A DNA stretch of 64,000 nucleotides, taken from the NCBI GenBank assembly GCA_020342235.1, contig CP073215.1:806001-870000 (forward strand), in the 5' to 3' direction. The notes under the pieces were generated by a model. The model ran no database searches. It was not told the origin of the DNA and saw nothing but the letters and a program-made list of their open reading frames with translations. Numbering within the stretch: position 1 is the stretch's first letter; each line of letters begins with the position of its first letter. Positions 1 through 9,483 of this stretch are shown one piece after another. This stretch comes from Saccharomycopsis phalli. Taxonomy: Eukaryota > Ascomycota > Saccharomycetes > Ascoideales > Saccharomycopsidaceae. A program made the position numbers and the translations under genes.

Positions 1-81
1 ACTCATCCAATTGACTCATCCAACAACTTCAATTGACTCCTCTAACTTCTTCAATTGACTCATCCAACTACTTCAATTGAC
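1..81. repeat. 22-bp tandem repeat upstream of SGT2
   Basis: Three full 22-bp units beginning CAATTGACT start at 8, 30 and 52, with partial copies on either side. Two units contain TGACTCA (12-18 and 56-62), the consensus for Gcn4/AP-1-type bZIP factors; the middle unit has TGACTCC. The array ends about 135 bp before the SGT2 start, so it could act as a promoter element, but that is inference. It may continue off the left edge. Confidence 0.75.
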
Positions 82-217
82 CAATATCAACACCTGAGTT
101 TGACTTTACCAGTACCATGGATAATTATTACGTCATCAAGGCCAGTGCTGTTCGCTCCCCAACCAGTGCTCGTGACCAGTGGGCTTAAGCATTTTTCGTA
201 CAATTGTTAGTGGCAAC

Positions 218-1255
218 ATGACAGTTACTAACAAGGAGATTGCCAGTTTGATCATAGACTTTCTTCAAAAGTCTGTCAAGGACAAAGCCATTGGAGAGGA
301 TTACATTGAGTCAATGGACGTTGCCATTGACTGTATTGCTGACGCCTTTGATGTTGATGCCACCAATACCGCAAAGACTCTTGGCGCGGCATTGAAAGGC
401 AAGTCCTTGGCTGAACTTATTAGCATCGAAGAGTCTAGCGAGCAAGTGAAGTCTGTTCCTGTGAATATTTCAGCAGAGGAATCCTCTCAGAAGGAAAAGG
501 CGGAAGCTCTTAAATTGGAGGGCAACAAGCTCATGGCACAGCGTGATTACGCCAACGCGGTTGAAAAATACACCCAGGCCATCGAGGTCTCACCATCCAA
601 TGCTGTATATTTGTCTAATCGTGCTGCTGCTTATTCCTCGTTAGACAAGCACAACTTGGCTATCAAGGACGCCCAAAAGGCCATTGAGCTTGATCCTAGC
701 TACGCACGTGCGTACTCTCGTCTCGGATTAGCCAATTACGCCTTGGGAGACGCAAAGGCTGCCATGGAAGCTTACAAAAAAGGATTGGACGTTGAGGGAG
801 ATAAGGCCACTGCTGGAATGACCAAGGGCTATGAGACCGCCAAAAAACGGGTCGAAGAAGAAAGCGGTGTCTCCGAAAGTACCAGAGGTGCCTCCGGAGG
901 AATGCCAGACTTGTCCAGCTTGGCCAGTTCTCTTGGAGGAGGAGCTGGTGGAATGCCAGACCTTGGTGGATTGATGGGCAACCCAGCTATAATGCAGGCA
1001 GCTCAGCAGATGATGCAAGACCCAAATGCCATGGCTAATTTGATGAATAATCCAATGGTTCAGCAAATGGCTCAAAACTTTGGATTGGGAGGTGCCGGTG
1101 CCGGTGCAGAAGCTGGATCCGAAGGATCTAGATCGGGCGGACAGCCTAATCTCAATGAGCTTTTGAATAACCCTGCATTGCAAAACATGGCCAATAGTTT
1201 TTTGAATAACCGGAACGGTGGAGGAGCAAGCGGGAGTGGAGGAAACAGTTCCTAG
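218..1255 (+). CDS. SGT2: Sgt2, TPR co-chaperone of the GET tail-anchored protein pathway
   Basis: This cytosolic co-chaperone receives tail-anchored membrane proteins and passes them to Get3 through Get4/Get5. The 345-residue product matches the family length (Sc Sgt2 is 346). The N-terminal 70 residues form the helical dimerisation and Get5-binding domain (TNKEIASLIIDFL). Three TPR repeats span roughly residues 90-200, seen as EGNKLMAQRDYANAVEKYTQ and the two repeats after it. The C-terminal part is rich in Gly, Met, Asn and Gln with NNP-type repeats (LMNNPMVQQM, LLNNPALQNM), the substrate-binding region. I chose the ATG at 218 because the frame upstream has only a non-ATG start and no family similarity. 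Confidence 0.95.
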   Translation: MTVTNKEIASLIIDFLQKSVKDKAIGEDYIESMDVAIDCIADAFDVDATNTAKTLGAALKGKSLAELISIEESSEQVKSVPVNISAEESSQKEKAEALKLEGNKLMAQRDYANAVEKYTQAIEVSPSNAVYLSNRAAAYSSLDKHNLAIKDAQKAIELDPSYARAYSRLGLANYALGDAKAAMEAYKKGLDVEGDKATAGMTKGYETAKKRVEEESGVSESTRGASGGMPDLSSLASSLGGGAGGMPDLGGLMGNPAIMQAAQQMMQDPNAMANLMNNPMVQQMAQNFGLGGAGAGAEAGSEGSRSGGQPNLNELLNNPALQNMANSFLNNRNGGGASGSGGNSS

Positions 1256-2225
1256 TTGCGATTTTCATAGATTTAATTTTCGTATGAATAAATGGCATTG
1301 ATGTCAATACGTAGTTGATTCCAGGCAATTTTCCAACTTTGAGCAGGTTTATACTGATTGTCTTGAATTGAAGAATTGTACTTGAATCGCAACTGAAAAA
1401 TCTATAATAGATTACATGCGGATCAACTCTGCACAAACAACCTGTCTGCTGCATACAAATTAATAACTGGTTACTACATGGTTAAAATTTAAAACTTTAC
1501 ACCACCTTTGAGAGCATTGGCACTATTAATTTACGTACTATCTACAAGAAACACCCACCAATAAACATAACCTGAAATCTTCGAGACCTGTCGTATTTTG
1601 TCAAACATGCTTCGGGGAATCGTTAGACATGTATTGTTCATGTGCGTCGACCTTAAACCATACCGCCTATCCACTGCTTCCGGTAATTGACTCGTGTTGC
1701 AAGAACATTGAATATAATAGTCAATTATTCAAATCATTGTTTGGATGTGGTATTCACAAGCGTATGAAGCTAAAAAACAACACTAATTCATGTTGGATAA
1801 CACCTTGGTAATCCGCCAGAGCATTGTCTCACATTGAATAAGATGAAATCTCATAATGCTAAAAGAGACTTTGATTATCATTAAACGGAAATATGATACA
1901 ACCAGGTATCCAGTGCATTTCCTTTTTCCTATTATGATATAGTCATAATCAATCGATATCTGATGGCCAATGGTAACCCTGGAATAGTATCTATTGTCCA
2001 TTGAAATATAGCCCATTTAAAACTACCATCTTCGTTAATACGCCCAGGAAGCAAGTCAGCACACTGCTAGGTACTCAGTAACTTGCCCAAGCTCTCGAGT
2101 ATAAGATGGATAAAATAATAAAAATAAATACAGCCAATTCAACAACATATCTGAGAAATTCTTTGGAACCAGCTGACCAATGCCTCTACCAACGATCTTT
2201 TGTAATTCTTCATTAATACAGTTAT
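1256..2225. other. Intergenic region between SGT2 and VRL1 3' ends
   Basis: These 970 bp lie between two convergent genes. Only short open frames of no recognisable family occur (for example 1629-1811 plus and 1783-2016 minus). AT-rich stretches just after 1255 and around 2100-2140 could serve 3'-end formation. I recognise no RNA gene. Confidence 0.5.
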
Positions 2226-5200
2226 TCACCATATACTTTGAAGTCCCCTCTTGTACATCATCTCACGAAACCGCAAGTTTGCCAACTCACCCTTGACAAA
2301 CATTTTCACGGCAAATTTCAAAAACAAATTTTTAAACTCAATGAAATTGTTAATTTCTGTCGCCAATGACTCGTGACTGAACCGGATCTCGTTGCTGAGT
2401 ACCATCAATTTCAACCGGCTGGTCTTGTATTGCTTTAAGACTCTAGTCTCATGATTGGACTTCCGGGTCTCAATGAGATTGCTCAAGAATCCTTTCCGTT
2501 TTGGAGTGTCAAACGGAGTAGTTTCGTTGGAGTCATCTGCCAATGGCGAGACGTCGTCAAACTCCTCGGGACGAATCCGCATGATCTCCAGCCTCAAGTT
2601 TTGCAATTCAAGAGTAAGCCGGTTCCACTTTAAAATTTTTTTGCTCACTACGTTGTGTATGTTCCTCACAAGTCGGTCGAGACACGACTCCAAGTACTGG
2701 AACAATTCAACTAGCTGCTGACTAGGGGAAGTATCTTCTGAAACTGCCAGCGAAATGACCAAAGAAAGTCTATCCAAGTACGGCAATGGGATGTTGGATT
2801 TCTCTCTAATTGTTTTCAGGAAAATCAGATACGCTTGGGAAATGTCCAGGTGCTTGTGACTTCCAACAGTCAAAAGCTGTAGCAACTTCTTGAATGATTT
2901 CTGGACAGACTCCAACTCCTCCAATGAGTATTGCATAAATACTAGGACTTCATCCATATCATCTTGCAGATAATTCTTTGTGCGGTCGGCTTGGAAGAGT
3001 TCCTGCAAGTTTTCCATACCGGTGTCGGTGAACTCTTCGGGGATGTTGGGGCTACTTGAAATTGGCGAATCGGAGACAAGAAGCTTTTCTCTGTACGACT
3101 GAGCCTTTAGTCTGCTTCTATCCTCGACATTGTCTGAGTCGATCTTCGGGAGGATGAGAAACTCCCACACAAGCTCGTGGCTATTGAAAGCACGCGATAG
3201 AAGAAGCGAGGTCAAGAAGACATTAAGCCGCGCAATCAAGTGTTCTGCTTTGAGTTTGTTGAAGCCAAGTCCTGTAAGGCCACTGATGTCAAACCGGTTG
3301 AACGAGTCTAGAAGTGAAAGGACCGGCAAGTACGTCATTGGGTATTCGATATGGAGGAACCTCACCAAATCTTTAAAGTCGGTGAGAGAATGATAATTTG
3401 TGTAATGATGGACTTTCATCATACCATCTGGCAACGGCTGAGCGATCAAGCCCTTGATGACAAAGTGCCACTGGTTATGTTCGAATCTGGCTCTTAGCAC
3501 GCCGAACTTTTTGTGGTCCACCAAGGGGATGTGATGGCGCAAAAACAGTCCGTCAACGAGCTTTTCAATCTCGGTGGCTGGTTTCACGTAGTCAAACACC
3601 GACATGAAGGTAGTGGGGTCACGTTTTGTGAGGTTGAGGCGCAGATCCTTGAGAAGATCCTGCACGTTCTGGAGCCGGCCGTACTTGGCAGCGACAACAA
3701 TGGGGGATAAATTCTTGGCATTGCACTGATTAACATTGATGTAGGAGTGGCTGAGGACCGCAGGAAGTTGGTTTTTTAACACGTGGAGCACAGTATTACC
3801 TTTGGAGTCGATGTGGTCCAAGTAGTCAAACTTTTTGTGCTGGCAGGAGTACCATTCGCTAACAACAGCAAATACCTTGTCCATCAAACGGTCGTAGTCT
3901 GGGATGTCGTATTTTCGGCATAAAGTCATGAGCGGCGTGTTTCCATAAGCGTCGCGGTCACGCCAGTCGACATAGGGGCCTATGGAATCAACAAGGCTCT
4001 CATGAAGGAACAAATAGTGTCCGATATTTCTCTGGAGCCTGTCATGGACGGCATAGTATGAGATTTTTTCTGCAGTGGTGCATGAGCGCGAGATGATGGC
4101 GACTAATTCGTCGACCATGGAGGTGCGCTCACAAATAAGAGCTGCAGCAAGAAGCGATGTCTGGCGAAGGTCAATGTCCAGAAGGATGTCCTCAAGTGGG
4201 AAGAAGTATTCATAGTCAAGGAGGGTCTTGAATATCTCGTAGCTGGAATGTCTTATTGCGATCATCAAGCAGGACTCGCCGTCCATATTGAGGCCCAAAA
4301 GACAGTGTTCTGGCGGGAGAAACGCGCATTTTTCAGGGGCCGCTGAGTCGAGGAGCCGCTGGAGCCGCTGGAGGTCTTTTTCCATGAGCAGAGCGTGCAA
4401 CTCGGCGTTGTGGAGCGAAAGCCGGGCCAAATCAGTCACAGCCAGTTCGTTCAGAAGATGGAAAACCACTGCCTCCACAGTCGAAAGCGCATAACCAACG
4501 ACACCACCATCAACTGGCGAGTAGGAAAGCTGGCGGATATACTCTATATGGGCAGCAAGATCAGCGACCCGCGCCTGGACCACCACAAGAAGCATCAAAG
4601 CCACCAACATGTCTGCGCTGACGTCATTTTCTAGCGGCGCCGCGAGGATCTGGAACGTGTCACGCAACACCTCGGTCTTGGAAGCGTACGAGTTTGCGAT
4701 TTCCAACTGGCCAAAGCATTGTGCTGCCAGTGCGACCCGGGGAATGAGCTGGAGAAGGATTGCTCGGTCGGCCGGTAGCCCCACTTGGGTGATTGAGAGA
4801 TGCTGCAAACGGTCGTATGTGCCCGGAGGAAGTTTCCCGGAGACCGAGCGAGTCCATTGCGGCCAGACGCGGTCAAACAAGTTGAACTCCACGTAGTCGT
4901 ACATGCAACGATTGAGGTCGAGCGACAGCGAATATTCGGCGACAGGAGCGAGAATCGCGTCGTCAAGCAGACGGAAAATAAGCGCAGACTGGTTGATTGT
5001 CTCGCGGAACAACGTGCGAATCTCGTGGGTATCAGTGACACCCTCTAGATCAAAGTTCCGGAACAAGTGCTGGAAGTCGTCCCCCACAGCCTGGAGTAAA
5101 GGGAAGCGGCCTGAGAGCGACTGGAAACTGACATGATTTCCCGGTTCCCCACCCACAGGAATATCCGTAGACCCTGGTTCCCCACCCACAGACCCCGGTT

Positions 5201-5747
5201 CCTTTTTGGGATCATCCACTGGGCCATGTACCCAGTCAATCTCGTGCACCGGACTTCCAACCAACGGCTCGTCAATGTGGATCAACAAAAACTCACATGG
5301 TCTCGTGAAAAATTGGTTAAAGTTGCCAAACAACTCGACACCCCGCACCTCGAGCCTCGCTCCATTGTACACAAGCACATCCTTTTTTATCACCACCGTC
5401 TTCCCTCCCAAGGTCCGGAACCCCTGCGCCTTTTTCGAATTACCTAGGGGCACACCGTTACCAAGAGCATGGTTTTGCTCTCGCAAATCAAGAATATGCT
5501 CCTTGAGAAACTCGGGCCTCAAACAGAGCTCCTTATAGCTCGTTCCCGTACCCGCATCCACATGATTTAGTAGCATATATGCCGATGGTACCACGAACGC
5601 ATACGAAAATGGCGCCCGGCTAAGCCCTTGGTACACCTCCTTCAATGGCGACTTGATTGGATCATTTATGGCAAATATAGAGTTCAATAACGGATTCTGG
5701 AGCCTAAATTGTAAGTAAGGACTCGACCTGCTCGTCCCACTAGACAT
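2226..5747 (-). CDS. VRL1: Vrl1, VARP-like VPS9/ankyrin/PX-BAR endosomal protein
   Basis: A 1173-residue uninterrupted frame. In yeast, Vrl1 pairs with Vin1 in the VINE complex, a sorting-nexin-type coat on endosomes that also acts as guanine-exchange factor for Rab5-type GTPases; its nearest animal relative is VARP. A VPS9 domain lies around residues 255-430, with SADMLVALMLLVVVQA and GYALSTVEA matching the catalytic helices. Ankyrin-like repeats occur between about 485 and 720 (YGNTPLMTLCRKYD, GNTVLHVLKNQLP, LSPIVVAAKYGRLQNVQDLL). A divergent PX domain lies at about 750-860. A long helical C-terminus (about 900-1173) fits the BAR-like region. Linker repeats near residues 185-205 (GSVGGEPGS) are low complexity. 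The S. cerevisiae reference strain carries a broken version (YML003W/YML002W); here the frame is whole. Confidence 0.9.
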   Translation of the reverse strand: MSSGTSRSSPYLQFRLQNPLLNSIFAINDPIKSPLKEVYQGLSRAPFSYAFVVPSAYMLLNHVDAGTGTSYKELCLRPEFLKEHILDLREQNHALGNGVPLGNSKKAQGFRTLGGKTVVIKKDVLVYNGARLEVRGVELFGNFNQFFTRPCEFLLIHIDEPLVGSPVHEIDWVHGPVDDPKKEPGSVGGEPGSTDIPVGGEPGNHVSFQSLSGRFPLLQAVGDDFQHLFRNFDLEGVTDTHEIRTLFRETINQSALIFRLLDDAILAPVAEYSLSLDLNRCMYDYVEFNLFDRVWPQWTRSVSGKLPPGTYDRLQHLSITQVGLPADRAILLQLIPRVALAAQCFGQLEIANSYASKTEVLRDTFQILAAPLENDVSADMLVALMLLVVVQARVADLAAHIEYIRQLSYSPVDGGVVGYALSTVEAVVFHLLNELAVTDLARLSLHNAELHALLMEKDLQRLQRLLDSAAPEKCAFLPPEHCLLGLNMDGESCLMIAIRHSSYEIFKTLLDYEYFFPLEDILLDIDLRQTSLLAAALICERTSMVDELVAIISRSCTTAEKISYYAVHDRLQRNIGHYLFLHESLVDSIGPYVDWRDRDAYGNTPLMTLCRKYDIPDYDRLMDKVFAVVSEWYSCQHKKFDYLDHIDSKGNTVLHVLKNQLPAVLSHSYINVNQCNAKNLSPIVVAAKYGRLQNVQDLLKDLRLNLTKRDPTTFMSVFDYVKPATEIEKLVDGLFLRHHIPLVDHKKFGVLRARFEHNQWHFVIKGLIAQPLPDGMMKVHHYTNYHSLTDFKDLVRFLHIEYPMTYLPVLSLLDSFNRFDISGLTGLGFNKLKAEHLIARLNVFLTSLLLSRAFNSHELVWEFLILPKIDSDNVEDRSRLKAQSYREKLLVSDSPISSSPNIPEEFTDTGMENLQELFQADRTKNYLQDDMDEVLVFMQYSLEELESVQKSFKKLLQLLTVGSHKHLDISQAYLIFLKTIREKSNIPLPYLDRLSLVISLAVSEDTSPSQQLVELFQYLESCLDRLVRNIHNVVSKKILKWNRLTLELQNLRLEIMRIRPEEFDDVSPLADDSNETTPFDTPKRKGFLSNLIETRKSNHETRVLKQYKTSRLKLMVLSNEIRFSHESLATEINNFIEFKNLFLKFAVKMFVKGELANLRFREMMYKRGLQSIW

Positions 5748-6073
5748 TTACACTGCCGTATAACAATGGCAATCAGTGTAATCACATCGTCACGTGATGT
5801 GGTTATGTGCGATGCTGGAAGTTATCGTCTGTCCGTATTTTATCTGCCCACAGAAAACCCCCAGAAATTATGGCTCTCCTCTTCCCCTTGTCCTTCAATG
5901 TAGCCATTTTGGCGCCCCAAAAAAAAAATACACGTCCGTTTCTTTTGCTAGCCATCCCCACGTGCAAGTTCCTTTGACCCCATCTGTTCCGGGTAACTGA
6001 TGTGGGGAATTCTGCAGCTAGTTTTTTCCAAACTGACAGGTATATAAGCCCAAAATTTCTCCTGGAAATTATA
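5748..6073. promoter_or_regulatory. Divergent promoter of VRL1 and the aldehyde dehydrogenase gene
   Basis: These 326 bp lie between the two start codons. They contain two CACGTG E-boxes (Cbf1/bHLH type) at about 5791 and 5959, an A9 tract near 5919, and TATATAAG at 6041-6048. The TATA-like element is only about 30 bp before the ATG at 6074, which would give a very short leader if used. Confidence 0.6.
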
Positions 6074-7573
6074 ATGACACATCCTTTATCAGTTGATATC
6101 GAGTTGCCAAACGGCCTAAAGTACCTGCAGCCAACAGGTCTTTTTATTGATGGCGAATTTGTGGCTTCCGTCTCCAAAAAGACGTTCCCCGTGATTGATC
6201 CCTCTACAGAAGAGCTCATCACGGAAGTCTACGAGGGCTTTTCCGAAGACGTAGACGTGGCGGTTGATGCAGCAGAGCATGCTTTCAATGACACTGACTG
6301 GGCCACAAGTGATCCGGCTGTCCGTGGGAAGCTTCTTTCGCGCTTGGCAGATGCCATTGAACGGGACTTGGAGCTCTTGGCGTCGATTGAGGCTCTAGAC
6401 AACGGGAAAGCAATGCAGTTGGCACGTGGAGACATTCAGCTTGTCGCAAATTATATTCGGTCGTGTGCTGGCTGGACCGATAAAGTTTTTGGCAAGGTTA
6501 TCGAGACAGGAAGCGATCATTTCAGCTACTCCCGCAGAGAACCCTTGGGTGTTTGTGGCCAGATCATCCCTTGGAACTTCCCAGCGCTTATGATGGCCTG
6601 GAAAATTGCCCCTGCGTTGGCTACTGGTAACACGGTTGTGTTGAAGACGGCCGAAACTACCCCATTGTCTGCGCTCTATATTGCCCAGCTCACACGAGAA
6701 ATTGGATTCCCAAAGGGGGTTTTGAATATTATTTCGGGATTTGGTCCTACTGCCGGCGCTGCCATCACTTTACATCCTAGAATCAAGAAAATTGCCTTTA
6801 CTGGGTCCACAGCTACTGGTCGGATTATCATGAAGAACGCAGCGGAAAGCAATTTGAAGAAAGTCACACTTGAGTTGGGCGGAAAATCGCCAAACATTGT
6901 CTTTGACGATGCCGATATCGAAACTGCAGTGAAGAACATCTCGTTTGGCATCTTTTACAATTCAGGCGAAGTCTGCTGTGCTGGATCTCGTGTATATGTG
7001 CAGGACGGAATCTATGACAAAGTCTTGGAGGAGTTCGAGAAAGATGCAGCGGCAGTAAAGGTTGGAAACCCATTTGATGAATCAGTTTTTCAGGGTGCTC
7101 AAACGTCACAGATGCAGGTCGACAAAATCTTGGATTACGTGAAATTGGGCCAAGAAGAAGGGGCAAAACTCATAACTGGCGGTGAACGAGTCGAGGGAAA
7201 GGGATACTTTATCAAACCGACAATTTTCTCTGATGTCAAGGAAGATATGCGGATTGTCAGGGAAGAAATATTTGGTCCTGTGGTGACAATCACGCGATTC
7301 AAGACCGTGGATGAGGTCATTGACATGGCTAATAACTCCGAATACGGATTGGCAGCTGGACTTCATACTACTGACGTGAACAAAGCTGTGGACGTTTCAA
7401 ACCGGTTAAAGGCAGGCACTGTGTGGATTAACACATATAACGCGTTCCATCCAATGGTGCCATTTGGAGGATATAATCAGTCTGGAATTGGTAAGGAAAT
7501 GGGGTCCGAAGCCTTGGATAACTACACGCAGGTGAAGGCCGTGAGAATTAAAATCGAAAAGAAGGTAAAATGA
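6074..7573 (+). CDS. NAD(P)-dependent aldehyde dehydrogenase, cytosolic type
   Basis: Oxidises aldehydes such as acetaldehyde to carboxylic acids. The 499 residues match the length of cytosolic Ald6-type enzymes. Visible family marks are [20 protein letters not shown] (cofactor site), FTGSTATGR, the general-base Glu in LELGGKSPN (about residue 266), the catalytic Cys in [10 protein letters not shown] (about 299) and [10 protein letters not shown]. The start is the ATG at 6074, giving [20 protein letters not shown]. The frame upstream begins at a non-ATG codon and would add 24 residues with no clear targeting character. Similarity is shared between the Ald4, Ald5 and Ald6 groups, so I give no symbol. 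Confidence 0.93.
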   Translation: MTHPLSVDIELPNGLKYLQPTGLFIDGEFVASVSKKTFPVIDPSTEELITEVYEGFSEDVDVAVDAAEHAFNDTDWATSDPAVRGKLLSRLADAIERDLELLASIEALDNGKAMQLARGDIQLVANYIRSCAGWTDKVFGKVIETGSDHFSYSRREPLGVCGQIIPWNFPALMMAWKIAPALATGNTVVLKTAETTPLSALYIAQLTREIGFPKGVLNIISGFGPTAGAAITLHPRIKKIAFTGSTATGRIIMKNAAESNLKKVTLELGGKSPNIVFDDADIETAVKNISFGIFYNSGEVCCAGSRVYVQDGIYDKVLEEFEKDAAAVKVGNPFDESVFQGAQTSQMQVDKILDYVKLGQEEGAKLITGGERVEGKGYFIKPTIFSDVKEDMRIVREEIFGPVVTITRFKTVDEVIDMANNSEYGLAAGLHTTDVNKAVDVSNRLKAGTVWINTYNAFHPMVPFGGYNQSGIGKEMGSEALDNYTQVKAVRIKIEKKVK

Positions 7574-8607
7574 TTATGGGAAGAGCGCGGGGTTGCTAAA
7601 AAGTAAATAGTGTAAAAACAACGTTTATAGGTGTTTGAATGAATTATGGTAATGCATCTTGTAGTCTATCATGCATTGATGTACCGTTAAATTGGGCCAT
7701 ACAGCAACGCACAGTTGTCCCGATGATGTTATAGCAGGGCTGTGTAACCAAACTATTGCATGCGGTGCTTCCGATAAGGAACCTTAGATAAGAAACTTTG
7801 AATACGGCAATGACGGTCCAGGACTGACATTTTTAATGAGACATTTGCGTTTTTTACCTTCTTCTTTAAAGTCAAAGGCACAATATCATAAATTATGGTA
7901 AAACAAAAGTTTAAAGCCAAGATGATGTGCATTCATAAATTGCAGATGGAATTAAGATCCAAAATCAAAAATAGCGTCTCAGCAAGCTGTGGATAGCATG
8001 AAATACCACTTTGTTTGAGATATTGTAAATAGAAACTGAATAATTAAAGACCAATCAGCAATTGTAGTACCGTTGACTACCTGAAATTTGCGTTCAAACC
8101 ACGGCAGTTTTTTGATGCACCAATAGAGATGATGTTACCCGGGTAGATTGCCAATACGCAGTTGTTTGATGCAGATTGTCAACTTGGAGTAGAGTGGAAA
8201 AAAGTATAAATCATTTTCCTTTGTGATAGTTGCCTCCTAAAATTGGACAATGTCACTCATGCTCAATGAAGGATTTAAAACATTGTACAGGGCGACAGCA
8301 TTGGGCCTCTTTGTACATAAACAGCTAAATAAGGAGAAAATTCTCTAAACGGCCCGACACCGCACATAACCTTTACACAGCATTATGTTACTCAGCTACA
8401 CCGGTTGGCTTGGCGTTGTTGAGTTCGGATCTGAAATGCAGGAGCATTTTATAGCCAAGAGGTGGATGCAATTAGATTTGGGTCTTTTGGAGCGCAGATG
8501 GAGGTACATGAGAGATTTGTAATTATTCGCCTAGTTTAAACTTTTATAGGTTGTGAGCTAAATGTCTCGATCCGTATTACAAGCCACCACTAAAGTGAAT
8601 AGTGAGG

Positions 8608-8735
8608 TTTACATGAGTAATAGAATTTACATGAGTAATAGAATTCACACGAGTAATAGAACTCACACGAGCAATAGAACTCACACGAGCAATAGAACTC
8701 ACGCGAGCAGAAGAGCTCACACGAGCAATGAGAAT
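8608..8735. repeat. 18-bp minisatellite (about 7 copies)
   Basis: Units of the form CACGAGCAATAGAACTCA (18 bp) are repeated about seven times, with the leftmost copies more diverged (ATGAGTAATAGAATTTAC). The period is a multiple of three, so it reads as a repetitive peptide (SNRTHT) in a plus-strand frame of about 80 codons. I think this is a by-product of the repeat and not a gene. Confidence 0.85.
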
Positions 8736-9415
8736 TCGCAACTTGTAGAATTTGCCCTCCAATACAATTTACAGTCCAGTACAATTCCAATGGGTTACCA
8801 CTAGAATAATCACCCATTATTTACTGCATGTAAACGGCTATTCGAGTCGCCAGGAATTACGTCCAACATCGCAGCAAAATTGTCACGCCAAATTGCAAAT
8901 CCGAATCCATTTAACATTTTCTAGCACGGCAAAGCATTTAGATTTTCAGCTGTACATGGTGCCGTATGCAGAGTGAAAATTTTGTACGATTGTTTTGGTA
9001 ATCCAAAGTTCCCGATCTCAGACCATCGATGGCTTGGCAATGAGCAGATGGTGAACGGTGCCCTTGGAACCCTGTAAAACATGTTACAAGGCCTTGTAAA
9101 AGGGTTACGGGTCGCATATAGGGATCGCCTGTCGATCATCAGCGGTGCGATCCGGAAATTTCCCAGGAAAAAACGTTCCACTGACAACCCCTTGAACAAT
9201 GAAAAGAAAACTCACCATAGGCTACTAAGTATAACTTTGCCCATTGACTAAACCGGGTTCCATTTCATCTACGTCGTTTGGAGTGCAGATCCTTGGTTAC
9301 TCAAACCGGCCGGCACTACTTGTATCTGCATTTTCCATCAGTCAAGAGAAATGGAAAAATCCACACTTTTTACGACGCACCGCAGCGAAATACAGCAACA
9401 ATGCATGACAAAAAT

Positions 9416-9428
9416 TATATATATATAT
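9416..9428 (+). promoter_or_regulatory. TATA-rich element of the permease promoter
   Basis: An uninterrupted alternating TA tract lies 55-68 bp before the ATG at 9484 and is followed by CGATAATC. The GATA core is the kind of site used by nitrogen-regulated GATA factors, but a single GATA is weak evidence. Confidence 0.45.
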
Positions 9429-9483
9429 CGATAATCACGGCATCGCTGTTGCAGGATCAACACGGGAGACCATTCAGTTTGCC

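Larger units (their letters stand above)
7574..9483. other. Long intergenic region before the amino acid permease gene
   Basis: These 1.9 kb hold the 18-bp minisatellite (8608-8735) and the permease promoter. The rest is AT-rich with no open frame I can assign. I see no LTR ends and no tRNA. Confidence 0.5.

Noticed and set aside
6002-6073. N-terminal extension of the aldehyde dehydrogenase
   Set aside because: It starts at a non-ATG codon, includes the TATA-like element and has no targeting-peptide character.
8562-8804. 80-codon plus-strand frame with SNRTHT repeats
   Set aside because: It is just the 18-bp minisatellite read as codons; the flanks show no gene character.
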